A stretch of DNA of 64,000 bases from Anaerovirgula multivorans (GTDB lineage: Bacteria > Bacillota > Clostridia > Peptostreptococcales > Natronincolaceae): positions 124,001-188,000 of the forward strand of contig NZ_FZOJ01000005.1 of NCBI RefSeq assembly GCF_900188145.1. Reading direction: 5' to 3'. The translations under genes were made by a program, and so were the position numbers. Positions 37,104 to 45,832 of the stretch are shown in pieces (within the stretch, counting starts at the first letter, position 1; each line of letters opens with the position of its first letter). The notes beneath the pieces are model-generated. The model saw nothing but the letters and a program-made list of their open reading frames with translations. It was not told where the DNA came from and did not search any database.

Positions 37104-37727
37104 ATGAAGAATTTATTGAATCAAATTGCTGAAATAAAAATTGTACCAGTCATTAAAATTGATAATGCAGCCGATGCTGCTCCTCTTGCAAAAGCATTAA
37201 TAGCAGGAGGATTGCCTGTTGCAGAAGTTACCTTCCGTACAGAGGCTGCTGAAGAAGCTATCAGAGAGATGAAAAAGTTTCCTGAAATGTTAGTAGGAGC
37301 TGGTACTATTACCAGTGTAGAGCAAGCAAAAAAAGCTTGTGATGCGGGTGCTGTTTTTCTAGTTACTGCTGGATTTAACCGTGCTGTAACAGAATTTGCA
37401 GTTGAAAATAACATCCCGATCTTTCCAGGTGTATGTACCCCTACAGAAATAATGTACCTATTAGAATACAATTTACCAGTAGCAAAATTTTTTCCAGCTG
37501 AACAATACGGTGGCTTATCCACGATTAAGGCTTTATCTGGACCATTCCCTAACATGAAATTTATGCCTACAGGTGGAATAAGTGACAAAAATATATTGGA
37601 CTACTTGGCAAATCCTCAGATTATCGCTTGTGGTGGAAGTTGGATGGTAAAAGATTCATTGATTAATAATCACCAATTTGATGAAATTCAGCGCTTAGCA
37701 GCAGACGCAGTTCAGTTAGTAAAATAA
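37104..37727 (+). CDS. 2-keto-3-deoxy-6-phospho(galacto)nate aldolase (KDPG/KDPGal family)
   Basis: This 207-aa class I aldolase has the catalytic Glu41 in EVTFRTEAA, Schiff-base Lys128 in VAKFFPAEQYGG, and phosphate-binding PTGGIS. The family is trimeric and yields pyruvate plus glyceraldehyde 3-phosphate. With dgoK and dgoD remains upstream it was probably the galactonate-pathway DgoA, although Eda activity is equally possible. It looks intact. Confidence 0.9.
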   Translation: MKNLLNQIAEIKIVPVIKIDNAADAAPLAKALIAGGLPVAEVTFRTEAAEEAIREMKKFPEMLVGAGTITSVEQAKKACDAGAVFLVTAGFNRAVTEFAVENNIPIFPGVCTPTEIMYLLEYNLPVAKFFPAEQYGGLSTIKALSGPFPNMKFMPTGGISDKNILDYLANPQIIACGGSWMVKDSLINNHQFDEIQRLAADAVQLVK

Positions 37728-37774
37728 TTCTCAGATATTGTGGAGATTGTAGTATGGGCAATAGTTTGAGTAAA

Positions 37775-37823
37775 TTACCTCGTAAAGTTGAGCTGTATTA
37801 TATAGCATAACTCTATGAGGTAT
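37775..37823 (+). terminator. Terminator after the aldolase gene
   Basis: ACCTCGTAAAGTT and AACTCTATGAGGT form a 13-bp stem with two G-U pairs around a long AT loop, then ATTTCTAT. It ends the hexonate operon. The following bases to 38076 form the control region of the next gene. Confidence 0.55.
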
Positions 37824-38007
37824 TTCTATATTGGACTACAAATCACTTGATAATAATTCCTGCTATTAGTTCACATTAAACGATCATGTTATTTATATGT
37901 TGAGTAATTTCCAAATTTAATTTGTCTAATTAGAAATTACTGATGGTCTGAATAAACTAATTTATGGTATAATCAATATAAATTTAAAATCATCGTAAAA
38001 AAATTTA

Positions 38008-38034
38008 ATAATATAAATAAAAAATTTATTTATA
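38008..38034. promoter_or_regulatory. Operator-like AT half-palindromes before the 6PGDH gene
   Basis: ATAAATAAAAAATTTATTTA shares the AAATAAA/TTTATTT arms with the palindromes at 29519 and 29624. It lies about 45 bases before the ATG, suggesting that the same GntR regulator controls this gene. The surrounding 37824-38007 shows no gene. Confidence 0.4.
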
Positions 38035-38076
38035 GAGAAATAAGGAGGTATTATCAAACACAGGAGGTTAAGGCAG

Positions 38077-39456
38077 ATGTATGAGATTGCGATTTATGGA
38101 CTTGGGGTTATGGGAAGTAGTTTAGCCAAAAATCTTTTGAACAAAGGATTTTCTGTAGCACTCTTCAGTAAAAATGAAGAGGAAGGGAGACGATTTGTTT
38201 ATGAAGCTTTAAATGAAAATTGGAAAGTATTTAGTGAAGAAAAAACGTTATTATCCAGTCTAACTAGTCCCCGCATCATCTTTTTGATGATTACTGCTGG
38301 TGAACCAGTAGATATAGTAATTAAGAATCTATCGCCGTACTTGAAAAAAGGAGATATTATTATTGACGGAGGCAACTCTTATTTCAAAGATACGTCTAGA
38401 AGGACAAATTATTTAAAGGAATTGGGTATTTTTTACTTGGGAATTGGTGTTTCTGGTGGTGAAAAAGGTGCTTTGACGGGACCCAGTATGATGGTAGGGG
38501 GGAGTTTAGAAGGCTGGGAAGCAAGTAGATATATACTACAGAAAATTGCCGCTCACCTTCAAGGAGAATCCTGTTGCAACTACGTAGGGCCTGAAGGAGC
38601 AGGGCATTATGTAAAGATGGTTCATAATGGTATTGAATATGCTATTTTACAATTAATAGCAGATACTTATGCTGTTATGAAAAGAGGTCTTGGTTTAGAT
38701 CATGAGATCATTACAAAAATCTTTAGTGACTGGAAAAGTAGTCAATTGAATTCATATCTCATTGACATTACTGCCAGTGTTTTGTCGAAAAGAGATAGCG
38801 ACGGAGCACCCTTAGTAGATAAAATTTTAGATGTGGCAAGGCAGAAGGGAACCGGAAGCTGGACTTTAGAGGAAGCCGTTGCAAGAGAGGTATATGTGCC
38901 CACTATTTGTGAGTCTGTATTTGCCAGATATTTTTCTGCTAATCGCCAATTAAGGATAGAAGGAAATCAAATGCTGACAACGACAGTGGCACCTATGCAA
39001 TTAGAAGATTATAATACACAATTAAAGGATACTTTGTTAGCGGGTATTATTTGCAGCTATGCACAAGGGATTGAACTGATTCAAAAGGCATCTATAGACT
39101 ATGGTTGGAACATTGATTTAGTCAGTACTGTTTCCTTGTGGAGGGACGGCTGTATCATTAGGAGTCAGTTATTACAAGATATTGTGGAGGCATTGATGGA
39201 AAGAAAACAAAATATTTTGCTTACGAAAAAACTTTCTTACATAACTGCTTTGGAACCTTCGTGGCGTGAAACCATTACACAGGTTCAAAACGATGCTTTG
39301 GCAGTGCCAACCCTGATATCTACCCTTTCTTATTATGATTGCTTTCATACGGATAAAATGTCGGTAAATATTGTTCAGGCCTTGAGAGATTGTTTTGGTG
39401 CTCATACCTATGAAAGAATTGATAAAGAGGGATATTTTCATACGAATTGGGAGTAA
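38077..39456 (+). CDS. gnd: 6-phosphogluconate dehydrogenase (decarboxylating)
   Basis: This 459-aa enzyme turns 6-phosphogluconate into ribulose 5-phosphate and CO2. It has the Rossmann start IYGLGVMGSSLAKNL, IIDGGNSYFKDT, GVSGGEKGALTGPSMM, catalytic Lys/His/Asn in GAGHYVKMVHNGIEYAI and a C-terminus ending FHTNWE. Ribosome binding is by CAGGAGG. It stands as its own unit after the hexonate operon and completes gluconate use with the FGGY kinase. Confidence 0.93.
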   Translation: MYEIAIYGLGVMGSSLAKNLLNKGFSVALFSKNEEEGRRFVYEALNENWKVFSEEKTLLSSLTSPRIIFLMITAGEPVDIVIKNLSPYLKKGDIIIDGGNSYFKDTSRRTNYLKELGIFYLGIGVSGGEKGALTGPSMMVGGSLEGWEASRYILQKIAAHLQGESCCNYVGPEGAGHYVKMVHNGIEYAILQLIADTYAVMKRGLGLDHEIITKIFSDWKSSQLNSYLIDITASVLSKRDSDGAPLVDKILDVARQKGTGSWTLEEAVAREVYVPTICESVFARYFSANRQLRIEGNQMLTTTVAPMQLEDYNTQLKDTLLAGIICSYAQGIELIQKASIDYGWNIDLVSTVSLWRDGCIIRSQLLQDIVEALMERKQNILLTKKLSYITALEPSWRETITQVQNDALAVPTLISTLSYYDCFHTDKMSVNIVQALRDCFGAHTYERIDKEGYFHTNWE

Positions 39457-39531
39457 AAAATAATATTAAAGTATCTGTTGTCTTAATTGTATTGATTATA
39501 GTAGAAACTTATAATAAAGGGAGGAATTTTT

Positions 39532-40491
39532 ATGAGTAAATATAAGGTATTAGTCACAGCGAGATCCTTTGGGTCAGCTGATGAGGGTGCCATTAAATTT
39601 TTAGAGGAAAATGACTGCGAAATAGTAAGGCTAGTTGCTGCCAACGGATCTATTCCAGAACAATTAGAGAAAGAACTGCCAATGGCAGATGCTGTCATTG
39701 CTGGTCTTGAAGTATATGATAGAGATTTAATCGAAAGCGCATCAAATCTTAAAGTAATTTCACGTTATGGCGTTGGATATGATAAAGTTGACCTTGAGGC
39801 CGCTTCAAATAAGGGGGTAGCAGTTACATTTACACCTGGTGCCAACGGGGATTCTGTTGCAGATATGGCGGTAGCTTTAATGCTTAATGCAGGGAGATGT
39901 GTTGCTTACATGGATCAGTGCATGAAAGCCGAAAATCAACAGAGACCCATAGGTGTTGAAATGTGGGAGAAAACTCTTGGTGTTATTGGTGCAGGAAGAA
40001 TAGGTCAGGGTGTAGCCAGAAGATGTAGAGGATTTAATATGAGAATTCTTTGCTATGATACTTTTCAAGATGAGGCCTTCAAAAATGAATGTGCAGCTGA
40101 ATATACTGATATAGAAACAATTATTAAGGAAGCAGACTTTATTACAATCCACTCTCCGCTAAATGATGAGACAAGAAACATGTTCAGCACAGAGGAATTT
40201 AAGGCTATGAAGAAAAATGCTGTTATCGTAAATACTGCAAGAGGTGGTATCATCGACGAAGCTGCTCTTTATGAGGCACTTAAAAGTGGTGAAATCGCAG
40301 CCGCAGGACTTGATGTAACTGTGGATGAGCCTTCATACGGCAATCCATTGCTTACACTTTCTAATTGTACAGTAACTCCTCACGCTGGCGCAGCTACATA
40401 TGAAGCAAGCAGTAAAATGAGTATGATGGCGGCAAAAAATGTCGTCGAAGTTTTAGCAACAGGAAAATGTAATTTCATAGTAAATAAATAA
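39532..40491 (+). CDS. D-isomer 2-hydroxyacid dehydrogenase (full length)
   Basis: This 319-aa enzyme has NAD loop LGVIGAGRIGQGVARRC, catalytic Arg in NTARGGIID, Glu in VTVDEPSYG and His in VTPHAGAAT. The N-terminal substrate domain is complete (KVISRYGVGYDKVDL). It resembles phosphoglycerate dehydrogenase-like reductases. In this context reduction of 2-ketogluconate or hydroxypyruvate is possible. It probably forms a transcription unit with gnd (75 bases apart). Confidence 0.9.
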   Translation: MSKYKVLVTARSFGSADEGAIKFLEENDCEIVRLVAANGSIPEQLEKELPMADAVIAGLEVYDRDLIESASNLKVISRYGVGYDKVDLEAASNKGVAVTFTPGANGDSVADMAVALMLNAGRCVAYMDQCMKAENQQRPIGVEMWEKTLGVIGAGRIGQGVARRCRGFNMRILCYDTFQDEAFKNECAAEYTDIETIIKEADFITIHSPLNDETRNMFSTEEFKAMKKNAVIVNTARGGIIDEAALYEALKSGEIAAAGLDVTVDEPSYGNPLLTLSNCTVTPHAGAATYEASSKMSMMAAKNVVEVLATGKCNFIVNK

Positions 40492-40520
40492 TGTGGTTAA
40501 ACCACCTATTTTACTGGTGT

Positions 40521-40578
40521 AAAAAAACTTCCCTCCACTTAAGTTTGTTGATTAACTTTTGTGGAAGAAAGTTTTTTT
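40521..40578. terminator. Bidirectional terminator
   Basis: AAAAAAACTT..CC..CCAC pairs with GTGG..G.AAGTTTTTTT around a 20-base loop. It lies between convergent genes and has A- and T-runs suited to both directions. Confidence 0.75.
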
Positions 40579-40598
40579 GATTATATAGCCTAGAAGAT

Positions 40599-41519
40599 TT
40601 AAGTCCTATCATATCCAAAATACTTAGCTATTTTATAATAATTAGGAACATCAATCCCATACTTCTCAGCAATATCTACAACATCAAAGATGAGCTCTTC
40701 CTTTTCACTTTTTGTTCCCGCTTTCATATCCTTTTGCATTGAAGCTGTAGTATCCAGAGCAAGACCGGCTAGAATATTTAGGCTTTCTTCTATTAGATCA
40801 CAGTCTAGCTGTATACATAAGCCATTTGCAATTTTTTGCAATTCCTGAAGAAGAGAAACAAAGGTTTCACGGTATTTTCCCTCTTTTTGCATTTTACCTG
40901 CCATAATATCAAAATAGGCTCCTGTAGAAGCACAAGCAGAGGTGAAGGTAAATTTCTTAAAAATATCCCGACTTATGTCATCGGAAAGAACGCCATCAAT
41001 ACCAGATTCAATAAGATCCTCTTGTATTTTTTGTAATAAAGCTCTATCTACTTTTGAATTTTCTCTAGGGCCAAAAACAACTCTAAAAATCTTAATCCCC
41101 TGTGTAATTTCTCCAGGAGCTGATATGTATGCGCTAATATAGATACAACCATCAAGAACGGTTATCCCTGGTAAAGCCTTCTCCAGTTTTTCTCCAGCTC
41201 TTAATGTATTCAATATTGGGATGACAAGAGTCTTTTCATGAGAAGCCTTGATAATTGTAGGAATAGTATCATGTAGGGAATATCCCTTAACACATACAAA
41301 GATTACATCAAATTTATCAACAACCTCAGCACTACTGAAGGCTTTAACATTCTTTAGATGAATATTATCTCTTCTTGTGGAATGCACAACAAGCCCATTT
41401 TCTTTTATAGCCTTTAAATGTTCTCCCCTAGCAACCAATGTGACATCTTTACCTCTGTCAGCCAAATATCCACCAATACAACCACCTGTACCACCGGCAC
41501 CTATTATTAAATATTTCAT
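40599..41519 (-). CDS. Ketopantoate reductase-family protein (PanE-like)
   Basis: ATG 41519 (306 aa) follows GGAGGAG closely; a start five codons earlier is less likely. It has the NADP loop IIGAGGTGGCIGGYLA, VCVKGYSLHD, and a helical C-terminal domain with FTSACASTGAYFDI and LDTTASMQKDMKAGTKSE. That fits the ApbA/PanE family, which reduces 2-dehydropantoate to pantoate. No coenzyme A genes adjoin it, so it may serve another 2-oxo acid. Confidence 0.85.
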   Translation of the reverse strand: MKYLIIGAGGTGGCIGGYLADRGKDVTLVARGEHLKAIKENGLVVHSTRRDNIHLKNVKAFSSAEVVDKFDVIFVCVKGYSLHDTIPTIIKASHEKTLVIPILNTLRAGEKLEKALPGITVLDGCIYISAYISAPGEITQGIKIFRVVFGPRENSKVDRALLQKIQEDLIESGIDGVLSDDISRDIFKKFTFTSACASTGAYFDIMAGKMQKEGKYRETFVSLLQELQKIANGLCIQLDCDLIEESLNILAGLALDTTASMQKDMKAGTKSEKEELIFDVVDIAEKYGIDVPNYYKIAKYFGYDRT

Positions 41520-41613
41520 ATAACTCCTCCACATGATATCGTTTTAAAATATTGTACCACAAAGAAGTAAAAGCTCTCAATAGTGTTCAAGGGAGGAAGT
41601 GGCATAGATATAG

Positions 41614-41651
41614 AAAAAGGACCAACCATTTTGCTTAGGTCAGTCCTTTTT
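41614..41651 (-). terminator. Terminator of the CO dehydrogenase gene
   Basis: AAAAAGGACCAACC and GGTCAGTCCTTTTT form a stem with 12 of 14 pairs and a 10-base loop. It begins 10 bases past the cooS stop. Confidence 0.8.
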
Positions 41652-41660
41652 AAAATGTAA

Positions 41661-43790
41661 TTAGCTTAAGCCTAATTCTTTTCGTTTCTTCTCAATATGA
41701 TCAACGTAGATTTGTATTGTTTTTTCTGCATCCATCTCTACAACTACCTTACCAAGTCCTAAGGTTTCTGTAGTTTCGGTTAGGGTTTTTACAACAACAT
41801 CACTGCCAGTAATGGATGGAACAGGAGCAACATGAACTAGCCAGCCTAATGCTACAGCAGTACAGGCATCAGCCACAGCTTTTTGCTCTAGGTATTCTGG
41901 TGCTCCGATCACTAGAGGAAGCTTGTTTGTGTCAACGCCTAATGCATCTGCCAATTCCTTAGCTGTATGTGTCATTTTACCGATATCCACACATGCTCCA
42001 TAGGTCAATACTGGTGGGATACCTAGCTGTTGGCACACTGCTTTAAGTCCTTCACCACATTCTTCAGCAGCTTTAGGGTTTGTCAAGCCTGTATATTCCA
42101 TGACAGAGGAAGTACAACCTCCAGATAAAACCAAAATATTGTTCTCAATTAATCCTTTTGTGATTTTAAAAATATTACTTCCACCTTGTCCATATCTCGC
42201 AGTAGTACAACCTACAATGGTTGCAATACCACGAATGTTACCATTTGCAATTTGCTCTATTAATGGTTTGAAGCTTCCGCCTAAGGCTTTCTTTACGGAC
42301 TCTGTACTAAAGCCCACCATACAATCAGATACATGGGGAGGAATATAAGTTTCTCTATTCTCGGTTTTTCTGTTTTTAAAGGCTTCTATCGCCATATCTA
42401 ATGCTTTTACTGCTTGCTCCTTCATTTTTTCAGGAACAAAGTCAAGGGTATCGGTGCCTTGAAGTTTAATTACAGGATGAGTACTTAAGAGCTTTGTACC
42501 GAATTTTTTAGCAAAGATAGGCATCGTAGGTACTGTACAATTATAGTCAAACATGAAGAGATCCACCACACCTGTAGCCAGCAGGTACTCTTGAGAAAGC
42601 CATTCTCCCTCTTGACCACCATAGCCCTTTTGATTGTGCATGCCTTCATAGTTAATGAGCTGTTGCCCTTCACAAACATGACCAAGAATTTGTATACCCT
42701 CAGCTCCAGCCGCCTTGGCCTTTTGTTGCCATTCATCGGTGGAGGCTAGGTCAATGGCTACATGGGCCAATAGGGGCATATGTCCGTTGGTGATAATATT
42801 GATCCTATTCTCCTTCAACAATCCCATATTTTGCTGCTTCATAGCAATTTCCTGGGTTCCCATAAGGATTTCTTGAACAATGTTCAACATAAACAGTCCT
42901 TGATACTCATTGGCAATGCCTAGACGGACACCTCTTAATAGAAATTCTACTGGATCCGATGTGAAGTTTGTCATACACTGGGTTTGAGCATAAGCAACTT
43001 CGCTATAGCCTCCCCCTGGGAACAATCCTAACTGTCTCCAAAGCTCTTTCCTTTTAGTGGGTGCAAAAGCTTCTACTGTTTTAGATTCCACATGATGGGG
43101 TGCGTGGATATCATTCATTACCCAATCAGCAAAAGCCACTGCCAACTTTTCTATAGGTTGATTAGTATCTAATCCCGCCATATCTGCGTATTTCTTTAGC
43201 TTCTCAGGATCACGAATTTTCAGACCACTTTCAGGATGTTCTCCTGCTGCCTTCAAGGTTCTGGCTGCTTGGTGACAATGGAATATGTTTGCAGAAGTAC
43301 CAATGGTCACATGACGGTACATAAAATTTCTTGCAACCATTGTATGAGCATCAACACCACAGACTCCTCTAGGAGCTTTTTTGCTTATTCTACAGGGACC
43401 GTTAGCACAAAGCTGACAGGATAAGCCTTCAATACAAAACTTACATTGTGTAGGCTGTTGTTCACTAAAACGATCAAATACATTAGTCATGCCAGCATGA
43501 TGAACTACTTGGTACATCTCTCTCATTGTTGGATCAATAATTACATTTAATGGATAACCGTCTTTAGACTGATCATGTTTTTTAATATGCTCTCGCTGCC
43601 ATTGATGGACTTCCTCCATGGAGGGAGATTTTTCAATTTTATTGTAGTCTACCTTCAAATCATGAACATTTTCATGTAGTGCAGGGTCGTTAAAATCTTT
43701 ATCTGTTAAATCCGCTGCAAATGTTTTATTATCACCCCTCATTCTTTCAGCACTGTTTTCATAGGAATTTCGAATATCCTTATCTGACAT
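41661..43790 (-). CDS. cooS: Anaerobic Ni-CO dehydrogenase catalytic subunit
   Basis: ATG 43790 follows AAGGAGG (709 aa). An N-terminal extension of about 100 residues precedes the clusters. QCKFCIEGLSCQLCANGPC with a later GVCG gives the B-cluster cysteines and a CX2C D-cluster pair instead of CX7C. C-cluster ligands are all seen in order: His in NGHMPLL, Cys in GHVCEG, DYNC, IVGCTT, SGGCTS and YGACVD. No CooC, CooF, hydrogenase or acetyl-CoA synthase gene is near, so it is a solo CODH. It would interconvert CO and CO2. Confidence 0.93.
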   Translation of the reverse strand: MSDKDIRNSYENSAERMRGDNKTFAADLTDKDFNDPALHENVHDLKVDYNKIEKSPSMEEVHQWQREHIKKHDQSKDGYPLNVIIDPTMREMYQVVHHAGMTNVFDRFSEQQPTQCKFCIEGLSCQLCANGPCRISKKAPRGVCGVDAHTMVARNFMYRHVTIGTSANIFHCHQAARTLKAAGEHPESGLKIRDPEKLKKYADMAGLDTNQPIEKLAVAFADWVMNDIHAPHHVESKTVEAFAPTKRKELWRQLGLFPGGGYSEVAYAQTQCMTNFTSDPVEFLLRGVRLGIANEYQGLFMLNIVQEILMGTQEIAMKQQNMGLLKENRINIITNGHMPLLAHVAIDLASTDEWQQKAKAAGAEGIQILGHVCEGQQLINYEGMHNQKGYGGQEGEWLSQEYLLATGVVDLFMFDYNCTVPTMPIFAKKFGTKLLSTHPVIKLQGTDTLDFVPEKMKEQAVKALDMAIEAFKNRKTENRETYIPPHVSDCMVGFSTESVKKALGGSFKPLIEQIANGNIRGIATIVGCTTARYGQGGSNIFKITKGLIENNILVLSGGCTSSVMEYTGLTNPKAAEECGEGLKAVCQQLGIPPVLTYGACVDIGKMTHTAKELADALGVDTNKLPLVIGAPEYLEQKAVADACTAVALGWLVHVAPVPSITGSDVVVKTLTETTETLGLGKVVVEMDAEKTIQIYVDHIEKKRKELGLS

Positions 43791-44287
43791 ACTAAAACCT
43801 CCTTCTAAAATCATTCTTGTCCTTAATAGTTTCTCTTGTAGGAAGTAGAAATATACTAAATTGGAAAATTTTAAAAAAATAGATGTAAACAAGATCCTTC
43901 AAAATAAGATACAAAGAAATATAGTTTGATTCAGCAAATGCAGAGGATTATTAACGATAGACTTAGCTCTAAAAAGTAATGAAACACTCTATACATGAAA
44001 AAAACCAAAAGAAAAACAGCACTCCAAATATTACAGAATTATTGTTTGCCCAAAATCAATTATCAAAATATAGTTTAAGTTAATGCCTATGATATTGTCA
44101 TTAAGTAATCACTAAAAAATTATTCTGTAAAAGAAGAAAACTATTATTAAGGAATATTTTCTTTTTTAGTTTGAAATAATTTTTTAACGAATATAATAAC
44201 ATTTTACCGATTCTCTATTTGAATTAGCATCTTAGTATGTTACTTTTATATAAAATCAACATACTATTTGACACTGAGGTGATGAAG
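43791..44287. other. Gene-free AT-rich stretch upstream of cooS
   Basis: About 500 bases between the cooS start and a truncated response regulator frame on the other strand. It should contain the cooS promoter, but no convincing -35/-10 pair, riboswitch or coding frame is seen. Confidence 0.5.
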
Positions 44288-44413
44288 ATGAGAAAAATTT
44301 TAATTGTTGAAGACGATCCTATTATCAGTAGAGGATTAGCAAAAATAGGCCAGTCAATTAATCATGAATTAGAGCTTATTATCACTGAATATGCAGAAAA
44401 AGCACTAAGCTAT
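44288..44413 (+). pseudogene. Truncated response regulator receiver domain
   Basis: MRKILIVEDDPIISRGLAKI begins a CheY-like receiver with the acidic pocket (EDD). Homology runs to EYAEKALSYG and then stops at about 44413, before the phosphoacceptor Asp. GAGGTGATGAAG serves as ribosome binding site. The continuation is transposon-derived sequence from the opposite strand, so the gene was broken by insertion or recombination. Confidence 0.65.
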
Positions 44414-44414
44414 G

Positions 44415-44545
44415 GAAAAATTTGCTTCCATCTTACGGTCTGCAAGCATCTTGTTATATACAAACCTGACACAACCAAAAGTTTTATTGATTAGCTGTAA
44501 TTGCTCTTTATCAGGATATATGCGGTATCTATATGCTTTGTTCAT
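44415..44545 (-). pseudogene. tnpB: N-terminal fragment of IS200/IS605 TnpB
   Basis: On the reverse strand from ATG 44545: MNKAYRYRIYPDKEQLQLIN, then KTFGCVRFVYNKMLADRK. This is the typical start of TnpB proteins (ancestors of Cas12 nucleases). GAGGTGAAAA lies upstream. The fragment ends after about 43 codons at the response regulator junction; no RuvC or zinc-finger region remains. Confidence 0.75.
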
Positions 44546-44559
44546 ACCTTTTCACCTCA

Positions 44560-45164
44560 AGCAATGCAGGTCAATGATCGTTTTCATTTAGTAAAAAACT
44601 TGGTTAAGGCAATAAGCAAAGTATTACAACGAACCATTAATGGACGTATTGAGATTCCTCTTACATCTCCAGAAGCCAAGGGCCGTTATAAATATCTCTT
44701 AGAAATGACCAAAAGAGAAAAGATCATTGAAGCTAAAAGACTTTCAAAAAAGGGATATAGTTATGAAAAAATTGCTACAGAGCTACAAATAGGTAAGACG
44801 ACTGCGAAAAAAATATTACAACATGAATTACAGTGACATCCCAGAGGAGAAAGATACAAAAAGAGGAAATCAGCACAAAGAAGCTATTGAGAAAGTAGAA
44901 GCTAAGATAGAAAAGGTTAGGCAGCTATATGAAGAAGGATATGGGAAACTTGATATATCAAAATTCACAGGAATAAGTATCGCTAGTATCAACAATTATC
45001 TTATGGAAGGTTATAGCCCAGTTCATGGACAATATGGTGCAAGTCGACCAGGCCCGCTGACACCCTTTAAAGATGAAATATTAACATTGAGATCAGAAGG
45101 TGTTACCTATAGGGAGATTACAGAAGGGCTTCGTTTTAAAGGATACAAAGGAGATGTATGGTAG
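44560..45164 (+). pseudogene. Degraded ISL3-type transposase
   Basis: Two overlapping frames (to 44836, then 44823-45164) carry pieces of one transposase. MQVNDRFHLVKNLVKAISKV resembles the ISL3 catalytic core region, KKGYSYEKIATELQIGKTTAKK is an HTH, and YSPVHGQYGASRPGPLTP with EGVTYREITEGLRFKGYKG follows in another frame. A frameshift at about 44830 and missing ends make it nonfunctional. Confidence 0.6.
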
Positions 45165-45832
45165 AAATCATTTCGATATGTTAAGAAGTAAAGTTCTGCA
45201 ACTAGAGGCAATGAAGATAGTAAGTATTAAGTAGGCGATAAAAAAGTTATTTTATTGCTTTATTTTAATGCCAATTTCCAATAACTTTGGAAAGAACCTC
45301 TTTGTCGCTTACATAACTTCAATGTTCTGCAGTCACGTTAAACACATTCCCCTCTGATTGAGTTGGGTATTCTTTTGCGATAGATCCACAAGTGTGGATA
45401 AGTGGCTCATTTTCATCTCTGTAAACAATTTAGTATTTACGAGGCTGAATATATACTTCAGGAGTTGCGGTGCTACCTGTGATCTATATAATTCTCTGTG
45501 TACTCTTCACCTTACTATTACCAGTGTCGGAGCAACACTCTGTATGGGTGGGTGGTTAGACCTTTCTCAACAGGGATTTTTCACCCCCTAAGAACTGTCA
45601 AGCTTTGCTTGACAGTTCTTAGGGGGTCTCTATCCAGATTAACAGATCACATGATGCTCTTTCTCAGTTTTGAGTTTTTATCTAATAAATTTTAATATAT
45701 AGATGTTCTTTTAATGCGTAGTGTTTATACGGCTTTTCATATACCCACAATGTTTCTAATAGAAAATACAAATGTTCTTTTTAAATGCTCATAGTAAAGA
45801 GGCCTCGAATAGCATCACGGCCTTTTACTGCC
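45165..45832. other. Non-coding mobile-element debris
   Basis: No convincing gene is seen in these 670 bases. The frames at 45358-45695 have odd composition (Cys/Trp/Phe rich) and no homology I recognise. The stretch 45455-45600 looks like structured non-coding DNA, and it ends in the perfect palindrome at 45585-45630. Confidence 0.4.
45585..45630. terminator. Perfect 21-bp inverted repeat with TTT loop
   Basis: CCCCCTAAGAACTGTCAAGC, TTT, then its exact complement ending CTTAGGGGG. The arms are GC-rich and perfect. It could be a strong terminator or the end of a mobile element. There is no T-run, which argues for the latter or for a structural role. Confidence 0.6.
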
